From Lachnospiraceae bacterium (GTDB lineage: Bacteria > Bacillota > Clostridia > Lachnospirales > Lachnospiraceae), in assembly GCA_021199395.1 (NCBI GenBank), contig JAJQIE010000054.1, positions 1-8,553 on the forward strand: 8,553 nt of DNA. Reading direction: 5' to 3'. Under the pieces are notes generated by a model that saw only the letters and a program-made list of their open reading frames with translations, was not told where the DNA came from and searched no databases. Made by a program: the position numbers and the translations under genes. Below are positions 1-4,996 of the stretch, piece after piece. Position 1 is the stretch's first letter; each line of letters begins with the position of its first letter.

Positions 1-33
1 TCCATGATATGTGCATATATAAATTAAACAAAA

Positions 34-49
34 AGATATGTACATATCT
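34..49. promoter_or_regulatory. 16-bp perfect palindrome, possible operator
   Basis: AGATATGTACATATCT equals its own reverse complement over all 16 bases. A related 16-mer at 5-20 shares 13 of 16 bases and keeps arms ATATG/CATAT. The palindrome ends directly at a TG-C-TATAAT extended -10 (49-57), so a dimeric regulator bound here could block or assist polymerase. The operator role is inferred; the symmetry is seen directly. AT-rich palindromes also arise by chance in such DNA. Confidence 0.4.
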
Positions 50-57
50 GCTATAAT
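49..57 (+). promoter_or_regulatory. possible extended -10 promoter
   Basis: TG-C-TATAAT is a perfect -10 hexamer (52-57) with the TGn extension. There is no good -35 at 17 bp, which extended -10 promoters can tolerate. It would fire rightward, about 250 bp ahead of the TPR gene, so it could be a distal second promoter for that operon. In AT-rich DNA such a match can be accidental. Confidence 0.3.
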
Positions 58-120
58 ACAATCCATATAATAAATTATATATTGATGATAATGCGCGCGC
101 AATTTGACATAGTGCACTCT

Positions 121-150
121 TACCCCTGTTTTTACCCCATTTTCTACCCC
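121..150. repeat. three TACCCC direct repeats, 12-bp period
   Basis: TACCCC occurs at 121-126, 133-138 and 145-150, each separated by six T-rich bases. The spacing is exactly 12 bp, close to one helical turn. On the minus strand this gives three runs of four or five G. It could be a tandem regulator-binding array upstream of the TPR gene promoter, or a simple-sequence accident. No protein can be named. Confidence 0.4.
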
Positions 151-260
151 CTTCGAGCATGAAAAGTGACAAACAAGGATAACATGGAAAAGTCGAAAAA
201 ATCTTGAAATTTAGGGGGTTTATGAACGATGACAAATGCTGACAAAATGTGCCGGATTGT

Positions 261-289
261 TTGACAACAAAATACAGGTATGATACACT
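261..289 (+). promoter_or_regulatory. sigma-A promoter of the TPR-AAA+ operon
   Basis: There is a perfect -35 TTGACA (261-266), a 17-bp spacer, and a -10 TACACT (284-289) with an extended TGA (281-283) just ahead of it. Transcription would start near 296, giving a short leader of about 25 nt before the TTG start at 321. This is the best promoter match upstream of the gene. Confidence 0.72.
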
Positions 290-308
290 GGATGAAACAT
301 AAGACAAC

Positions 309-314
309 GAGGTG
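309..314 (+). promoter_or_regulatory. ribosome binding site that sets a TTG start
   Basis: GAGGTG matches the 16S anti-Shine-Dalgarno sequence and sits 6 nt before TTG at 321. The GTG at 312 lies inside this motif and has no binding site of its own, so the upstream GTG is an unlikely start. Confidence 0.7.
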
Positions 315-320
315 ACAGAG

Positions 321-3188
321 TTGGATAAGTATGAATATAACCTCAAATTGGAGGAAATTGACAAGCTGGTCGATCAGGGTGATTATAAGGAGGCTGCGAA
401 GCTGGCGGATACAATCGAGTGGCGCCGGGTCAGAAATGTCAGAACACTTTGCCTGATCAGTGAGATCTATGAGGCGGCGGGAGAGCTTGACAAGAGCAAG
501 GATATGCTGGTCCGCGCGTACAGAAAATCTCCTGTGGGGCGCAATGTCCTGTATCGGCTGGTTGAGGTGACGACAGCGCTGGGGCAGTATGATGAGGCGC
601 TGGAGTATTATTCGGAATACGTACAGACAGCTCCGCATGATAATAATCGCTATATTCTTAAATATATGATCTACAAAGGACGCGGCAGCTCTGCGGAAGA
701 ACTGATCGCTATCCTGGAAGAATATCTGGGACAGGAGTATACGGAGCGCTGGGCGTATGAGCTCGCCGCTTTATATCAGCAGGCGGGGCAGATCCAGAAA
801 TGTCTGGCGACGTGTGATGATCTGGTGCTCTGGTTCCATTCGGGGAAATATGTAAAGAAAGCGCTTGAGCTTAAAAAGCGTTATGCGGCGCTTACTCCTA
901 AGCAGCAGCAGATTTACGAGGTCTGCATGCAGGAGGAGGCGCAGAGCGATTATTTTGAAGATACGGATGAGGAGACAACGGTCGCGGCGGGTACGGAGGA
1001 CGCGGACGATGAAGTGATTGCGGAGAATATCATTGCCGAGACAGAGAAGGAGATAGCAGACGAGATTACCGCGCACAAAGCGGAGCTGGAAAAGGAGACT
1101 GAGCCGGAGAAGCCTGCGGAAATCAGGCAGCGGACCAGGATTTTACGGAGAGAATCTAAGAAAAAGGAAGCAGGAAGAAAAAAATCGGCTGAAAAGGAGC
1201 CGATGGGAAAGGCTGAAGCGATAAAGGAATCTGCGGGGAAGGCACCGGAGAAGAAGAGCCCGGACATCATGGAACCGGATGCGATGGAACCGGATGCGAT
1301 GAAGCCGGATGTAATGGAGCCTGTTTTTGAGGAACCGGATATTCCTGAGCCTGCGGAACAGGATGATCTGCAGATTGAGCTTGCCAAAAGCGTGAGAAAG
1401 GTGATTTCCGGCGTAGCGAGAAAGCCGGAGCTGAATGAGGACGACGTACCGGCGGCGGTGGAAGAACGGCTGCAGGTGATCCAGGAGGTTTCGCAGCGGA
1501 AAGAACCGGAGCCGATGGCAGGCAGGCTTTCCATAGATGATATTCTGCTTTCCATGGGAGAAAAGGGAAAACAGGCCGCTGCCGCTGCCAGAGCGCAGAG
1601 GGAGCGTGAAGCTGCTGCTGCGCTGGAGCCGTCTGACGAATCTGCAAAGGCCGTGCCGGGAGCAACTGACGCATCTGCTGAAGAAAACCCTGCGGGGGAA
1701 AGCCGGGAGGTGACTTCTGAGGCGGAAAAAGCGGCGGAACCGGAGAAACCAGAATCGGAAAAACCAGAACCGGAAAAACCAGAGTCGGAAAAATCAGAGT
1801 CAGAGAAACCAGAATCGGAAAAACCAGAGTCGGAGAAATCAGAACCGGAAAAACCGGAGCTGGAAAAATCAGATTCGGAACGTTCAGGCTCAGAGCTTTC
1901 GGGGGCAGGCTCAGAATCGAGAGCAGAGTCTTCGCTGCCCCGGTCGATTGCGGCAGCTGCCGCAGAGGAGCTGACCCAGGAGCAGCTTGAAGCAATCCGG
2001 TATTCAAGCAATCCGGAGAAGCTTTTGAAGAACCGGACGTCCCTTCCCTCCTATACGTCGGATGAGGATCTCGGAGAGACGCGCAGGATTGTCAACACAA
2101 AGGAAGAACTGCTGGAGGCTGCCCGCAAGGAGCTGCTGGCGACCAGGACGATCCGTATCCCTACGGAGGAAGTGGCAAAGGCCTATGCGTCTGATGCGGG
2201 AGCCGCGCGGAGATTTACAGAGGGGGCGCAGGAGCTCAGGGCTGTCCCGGCAGAAAATATTTCTGAGGCTTCTGACATGGAGCAGGAGTCGGGAAGCGCT
2301 TTGGCGGAGGAGTTCTCTGACATGGAGCAGAACGGTGAAGGCACTGTGCCGGAGAATGAGGATGATGCGGCGCAGAGGCTGGAGGAGTCCATGCCGGAGG
2401 AAGAGGAATTTGACGACGGAGAATACTATGACGACCCACTGACAATTGAACCGCATCTGCGAGGCTTTTTCAAAGGCTTTACGGAAATTGAGGGGCTGGA
2501 GGATCAGATCGCGAACGCGATTCTTCAGGCGATGGCAAAAGGAGACGACCGGACCTCGCGCAATGGCAATATTCTGATTTTTGGCTCGCACGGCTCCGGC
2601 AAGACTACACTGGCGACCAATATTGCGAAAGCGATAGCCATGGAAAAGGGTCGGAAGGTGGCGAAAATGGCAAAGATCTATGCGGCGGATCTGAACCGCA
2701 GAGATATTGCCGCGACGATCGCGAAGATTGCGGGCGGAACCCTGATCGTAGAGGAAGCCGGCGACCTGGACGACAATACGGTAGAGCAGCTGACGACCGC
2801 GATGGAATTCCGCACGGATGGGCTGATCGTGATTCTTGAGGATGAGCAGCGCTATGTGCACGATCTGCTGATGAATCACCCCCGGTTTACGATGAAGTTT
2901 ACCGCGCAGGTTTATCTGCCGGTCTATACCGCGGAGGAATTATCCATATTTGCCCAGCAGCATGCGAATGAGCTGGATTATATGATCAGCGGAGAAGGAT
3001 TTGAGGCGATTCACCGGAAGGTGGAGGAGGCTTCCTCTACAGAGACGCCGATGTCGGTCGCAGATGTGATCGCGCTGGTGGATCGGGCGATCCATCGCTC
3101 CAATAAGTTCATACGCAAAATGTCAATGGGAAAGAAGCGGTATGACGAGAACGATTATGTGCTGCTTTTTGCCAGGGATTTCAAATAG
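321..3188 (+). CDS. TPR / disordered / AAA+ ATPase protein
   Basis: This encodes a 955-aa cytoplasmic protein with no signal peptide or membrane segment. Residues 1 to about 200 are helical TPR-like pairs, with patterns such as GDYKEAAKLAD and GQYDEALEYY, suggesting protein-protein contacts. Residues about 200-700 are acidic, rich in E, P, K and S, and probably disordered; they include two arrays of 5-residue repeats. Residues about 710-900 form an AAA+ module with Walker A GSHGSGKTT (755-763) and a Walker B-like LIVEEA (808-813). The layout resembles the SpoVK/CbxX lineage, but Walker B has E where D is usual, and the arginine-finger region reads MKF (858-860) rather than SRF. The TTG at 321 was chosen over GTG 312 because GAGGTG lies at the right distance. 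It is first in an operon with the cytidylate kinase-like gene. The cellular role is unknown; scaffold or remodelling ATPase is an inference. Confidence 0.85.
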   Translation: MDKYEYNLKLEEIDKLVDQGDYKEAAKLADTIEWRRVRNVRTLCLISEIYEAAGELDKSKDMLVRAYRKSPVGRNVLYRLVEVTTALGQYDEALEYYSEYVQTAPHDNNRYILKYMIYKGRGSSAEELIAILEEYLGQEYTERWAYELAALYQQAGQIQKCLATCDDLVLWFHSGKYVKKALELKKRYAALTPKQQQIYEVCMQEEAQSDYFEDTDEETTVAAGTEDADDEVIAENIIAETEKEIADEITAHKAELEKETEPEKPAEIRQRTRILRRESKKKEAGRKKSAEKEPMGKAEAIKESAGKAPEKKSPDIMEPDAMEPDAMKPDVMEPVFEEPDIPEPAEQDDLQIELAKSVRKVISGVARKPELNEDDVPAAVEERLQVIQEVSQRKEPEPMAGRLSIDDILLSMGEKGKQAAAAARAQREREAAAALEPSDESAKAVPGATDASAEENPAGESREVTSEAEKAAEPEKPESEKPEPEKPESEKSESEKPESEKPESEKSEPEKPELEKSDSERSGSELSGAGSESRAESSLPRSIAAAAAEELTQEQLEAIRYSSNPEKLLKNRTSLPSYTSDEDLGETRRIVNTKEELLEAARKELLATRTIRIPTEEVAKAYASDAGAARRFTEGAQELRAVPAENISEASDMEQESGSALAEEFSDMEQNGEGTVPENEDDAAQRLEESMPEEEEFDDGEYYDDPLTIEPHLRGFFKGFTEIEGLEDQIANAILQAMAKGDDRTSRNGNILIFGSHGSGKTTLATNIAKAIAMEKGRKVAKMAKIYAADLNRRDIAATIAKIAGGTLIVEEAGDLDDNTVEQLTTAMEFRTDGLIVILEDEQRYVHDLLMNHPRFTMKFTAQVYLPVYTAEELSIFAQQHANELDYMISGEGFEAIHRKVEEASSTETPMSVADVIALVDRAIHRSNKFIRKMSMGKKRYDENDYVLLFARDFK
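1269..1313 (+). repeat. three 15-bp coding repeats (MEPDA)
   Basis: Units at 1269-1283 and 1284-1298 are identical (ATGGAACCGGATGCG). The third at 1299-1313 encodes MKPDV, and a fourth decayed unit (MEPVF) follows. They encode residues 317-331 and lie in the acidic linker of the TPR-AAA+ protein. The near-identity of bases points to recent slippage or unequal exchange. Confidence 0.8.
1749..1898 (+). repeat. ten 15-bp coding repeats (PESEK type)
   Basis: There are ten consecutive 15-bp units. Those from 1749 to 1868 read as variants of P/S-E-x-E-K; the last two (SDSER, SGSEL) are decayed. The unit length equals that of the separate array at 1269, although the sequence differs. The encoded stretch is charged and probably unstructured. 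Copy number is likely to vary between strains. Confidence 0.82.
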
Positions 3189-3194
3189 AGCTTT

Positions 3195-3219
3195 GTAGGA
3201 CGACGCTTGCGTCGTTTAC
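3195..3219 (+). other. hairpin between the TPR gene and the kinase-like gene
   Basis: ACGACG (3200-3205) and CGTCGT (3210-3215) form a perfect 6-bp stem around a CTTG loop. Two G-U pairs and, past a bulged A, two further pairs extend it. There is no T-run after it, so it is not a convincing terminator. It may protect mRNA or modulate read-through into the downstream gene, 25 nt away. Confidence 0.5.
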
Positions 3220-3230
3220 GATAAATTTAC

Positions 3231-3238
3231 AGGAGGTG
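3231..3238 (+). promoter_or_regulatory. strong ribosome binding site fixing ATG 3245
   Basis: AGGAGGTG is an eight-base anti-Shine-Dalgarno match, 6 nt before the ATG at 3245. An in-frame GTG at 3236 lies inside this motif and can be discounted as the start. Confidence 0.85.
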
Positions 3239-3244
3239 TTGTTT

Positions 3245-3856
3245 ATGGGAAAAAAGGTAGTAGTAGCGATTGGCAGGCAGTTTGGCAGCGGTGGGCATGA
3301 GATCGGAGAAAAGCTGGCAAAACAGCTTGGGATCAAATTTTACGACAAGGAACTGATAAAGGTCATTGCAAAGCAGAGCGGCCTGTGTGAGAAGGTGCTG
3401 GAGAGCTATGATGAAAAGCCGACAAACAGCCTTCTGTACTCGATTGTGATGGATGTTTACCCGTCTGTGATGTATACCGGGCCGACGATCGATCAGCAGA
3501 TTTATCAGGCAAATTATGATACGATTAAGCAGCTGGGCGAAAGCTCCTGTGTGATCGTAGGGCGCTGCGCAGACTATATTCTCAGGGATTGCCCGGAGCT
3601 GGTCAGCGTATTTATCCACGCGAGCGATGATTTCCGCGCCGCGAGGATTGCGGCGGAGTATCAGCTTCCGGACGCAAAGGTGCGCGACATGTTTGTAAAG
3701 ACAGATAAAAAGCGCGCCAGCTATTACAATTTCCAGTCGGAGAAAAAGTGGGGGGCGGCAGTCAGCTACAATCTCTGTCTGGACAGCAGCTCCATCGGAA
3801 TTGACGGCAGCGTAAACCTGATCGAAAGCTATATCAGACATCGCGGGCTTTTGTGA
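3245..3856 (+). CDS. cytidylate kinase-like family protein
   Basis: This encodes a 203-aa soluble protein. The N-terminus has a glycine-rich nucleotide-binding motif, IGRQFGSGGHEIG (residues 9-21), the hallmark of the cytidylate kinase-like family. That motif lacks the classic GKS/T lysine of true P-loops, as is usual in this family. A second motif, VIVGRCADYIL (103-113), also fits. C-terminal basic residues (KTDKKRASYY) resemble the LID region of nucleoside monophosphate kinases. Substrate is not proven: family members are often annotated as CMP kinases, but the real essential Cmk is normally a separate gene. Length is typical. It lies 56 bp after the TPR-AAA+ gene and is probably co-transcribed with it. 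A terminator follows. Confidence 0.85.
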   Translation: MGKKVVVAIGRQFGSGGHEIGEKLAKQLGIKFYDKELIKVIAKQSGLCEKVLESYDEKPTNSLLYSIVMDVYPSVMYTGPTIDQQIYQANYDTIKQLGESSCVIVGRCADYILRDCPELVSVFIHASDDFRAARIAAEYQLPDAKVRDMFVKTDKKRASYYNFQSEKKWGAAVSYNLCLDSSSIGIDGSVNLIESYIRHRGLL

Positions 3857-3880
3857 GAGCGGATAAAAACAGTACCTGGG

Positions 3881-3913
3881 CGGGGTTCCGGCAAAGATCC
3901 GGAATCCCGTTTT
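3881..3913 (+). terminator. Rho-independent terminator after the kinase-like gene
   Basis: Arms CGGGGTTCCGG (3881-3891) and CCGGAATCCCG (3899-3909) pair over 11 bp with one G-U, around a 7-nt loop, followed by TTTT (3910-3913). The stem is GC-rich but the T-run is short. It lies 25 bp after the stop codon and before the next promoter, so it separates the two transcription units. Confidence 0.75.
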
Positions 3914-3939
3914 CCGTGTGTACGAGTTACACGTTACAC

Positions 3940-3972
3940 CCGGCCCATCGCGAAGCAATTTTAAATGGCCGG
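3940..3972. other. imperfect inverted repeat upstream of the permease
   Basis: CCGGCCCAT (3940-3948) pairs with ATGGCCGG (3965-3972) with one bulged C, around a 16-nt loop. A tandem GTTACAC GTTACAC lies just before it (3926-3939). No T-run follows. It might be part of a larger repeated element, since the region before the second 57-bp repeat copy also has a CCGG...GCG...AG pattern. Function unknown. Confidence 0.35.
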
Positions 3973-3981
3973 ATGCCGTTG

Positions 3982-4038
3982 CAGGTCACATCTGTAGAGA
4001 TAGAAATAGCGCAAATCTGGTCAAGGTGTGACCTGTAA
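3982..4038 (+). repeat. intergenic 57-bp repeat, copy 1
   Basis: This sequence recurs at 6988-7043 in the same orientation: 29 of the first 34 bases and the last nine (GACCTGTAA) match, around a diverged centre of similar length. The ends form a 9-bp inverted repeat, CAGGTCACA (3982-3990) and TGTGACCTG (4027-4035), so the RNA or single strand could fold into a stem with a 36-nt loop. It lies about 40 bp upstream of the permease promoter's -35. It may be an envelope-locus regulatory site or a dispersed genomic repeat. Confidence 0.75.
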
Positions 4039-4077
4039 TCGCTGTACGGTTCGGCGGACGCGGATGAGGAAATACGG

Positions 4078-4106
4078 TTGAAATGCTTTGGCAGATATGG
4101 TAGAAT
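4078..4106 (+). promoter_or_regulatory. sigma-A promoter of the export/Glf operon
   Basis: There is a -35 TTGAAA (4078-4083), a 17-bp spacer, and a -10 TAGAAT (4101-4106) preceded by an extended TGG (4098-4100). The expected start is near 4113, about 25 nt before the ATG at 4138. It would transcribe the permease and fusion genes, and perhaps the downstream transferase, since no terminator is seen between them. Confidence 0.78.
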
Positions 4107-4137
4107 ACGCATTGTTGAGAACGAGCGGGAGGGAATT

Positions 4138-4926
4138 ATGAAGCTTTTAGAATACCGTTTTAAAACACTGTTTAAATACAAGGATCTGATTATAGAACTG
4201 GTAAGACGCGACCTCAAGCTGAAATACCGGAGAAGCTTTCTGGGATATGTATGGACGATTTTACAGCCGCTTCTTCTGATGCTGGTGTATGTAGTCGTAT
4301 TCACAAATCTGCTGGGCAAATCGATTGAGAATTATCCGGTGTATCTGCTTACCGGGCGCCTTATGTATGATTTTTTAAGATCAAGCACTATGGGCGCAAT
4401 GAAATCCGTGACCGGAAATTCTTCTCTGCTGAGAAAGGTCTATGTCCCTAAGTATATTTTTACGCTGGCTAAGGTAACGAGCTGCATGGTGGATATGGTG
4501 CTTTCCTTTGGAGCACTGTTTGTGGTAATGATCATTACCGGTGCGAAATTCAATCTGACGATGCTCCTGATTCCTCTTGTGGTGGTTCAGATCTATATTT
4601 TCAGCTGTGGGCTCGGCTTTTTCCTGGCTCAGCTCAATGTGTTTTTCCGCGATATTGAGCACATATACGGCGCGATTATGACTGCGTGGATGTATCTGAC
4701 GCCTATCCTGTATGATATCGAACGCATGGATCCCACGCTTCAGATCTTCATAAAGGGATTTAATCCGCTGTACTATTATGTGGCGCAATTCAGGGATCTG
4801 GTATATTATGGGAACATTCCAGGACCCAGAGTGTTCTGGGGCGGATGGCTTATCGCGTTTCTGATGCTGCTGATTGGCACATGGTTCTTTCAGCGGTCAA
4901 AGGATAAGTTTATTTTGTATATCTGA
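4138..4926 (+). CDS. ABC-2 type polysaccharide/teichoic acid export permease (Wzm/TagG family)
   Basis: This encodes a 262-aa integral membrane protein, the usual size for Wzm/TagG. The family's N-terminal signature is clear: a cytoplasmic amphipathic stretch, then LVRRDLKLKYRRSFLGYVW (residues 21-39), leading into the first membrane segment (about 41-59). About five more hydrophobic segments follow, including a membrane stretch ending before LNVFFRDIEH, typical of the family. The start at 4138 is supported by GGAGG (4128-4132) and a 5-nt spacer; the in-frame TTG at 4078 is the promoter's -35 and not a start. The protein would form the channel moving a lipid-linked glycopolymer across the membrane, powered by the ATPase domain encoded next, 70 bp downstream. 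Whether the substrate is teichoic acid-like or O-antigen-like cannot be read from this protein. Confidence 0.93.
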   Translation: MKLLEYRFKTLFKYKDLIIELVRRDLKLKYRRSFLGYVWTILQPLLLMLVYVVVFTNLLGKSIENYPVYLLTGRLMYDFLRSSTMGAMKSVTGNSSLLRKVYVPKYIFTLAKVTSCMVDMVLSFGALFVVMIITGAKFNLTMLLIPLVVVQIYIFSCGLGFFLAQLNVFFRDIEHIYGAIMTAWMYLTPILYDIERMDPTLQIFIKGFNPLYYYVAQFRDLVYYGNIPGPRVFWGGWLIAFLMLLIGTWFFQRSKDKFILYI

Positions 4927-4996
4927 CAGGGATTCCGGTTTTCAGCAGATTTTTTCTGGTGTGTGATGGATAAAATGAGACTGGCGGGGGAACCAA

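Larger units (their letters stand above)
1..260. other. AT-rich non-coding leader with palindromes
   Basis: No credible gene is seen in this stretch. The ATG-initiated frames on the + strand stop after a few codons, and the long minus-strand frame that reaches into it is antisense to the TPR gene. Base composition is much more AT-rich than the rest of the window, especially positions 1-90. It holds several short palindromes (7-18, 34-49, 65-80, 92-101, 111-118), a possible extended -10 element (49-57), three TACCCC repeats (121-150), and several scattered TGACA words (105, 167, 230, 240, 262). It probably holds control sequences, and possibly the 5' region of a gene lying to the left, but nothing ties it firmly to one gene. 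Confidence 0.6.

Noticed and set aside
273..279. TACAGGT in the first promoter spacer as a further copy of the intergenic element
   Set aside because: Only seven bases match, with none of the flanking conserved sequence; chance is a sufficient explanation.
950..2011. Long minus-strand frame rich in Ser/Gly/Phe opposite the TPR-AAA+ linker
   Set aside because: It mirrors the plus-strand repeat codons, whose complement lacks stops. It has no recognisable domain, and the sense strand has TPR and AAA+ ends in one frame.
3853..4038. Small plus-strand frame of 61 codons
   Set aside because: It starts four bases inside the end of the kinase-like gene, runs through the terminator hairpin and the whole first repeat element, and has no ribosome site or protein-like pattern.
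4078..4137. Upstream extension of the permease from TTG 4078
   Set aside because: This TTG is the first three bases of the promoter -35 hexamer and would precede the transcription start; ATG 4138 has a proper GGAGG site.
4927..4996. Separate promoter or terminator between permease and fusion gene
   Set aside because: The T-run at 4951-4956 is not preceded by a stable stem, and ATAAAAT-like bases near 4970 lack a -35. Co-transcription is simpler.
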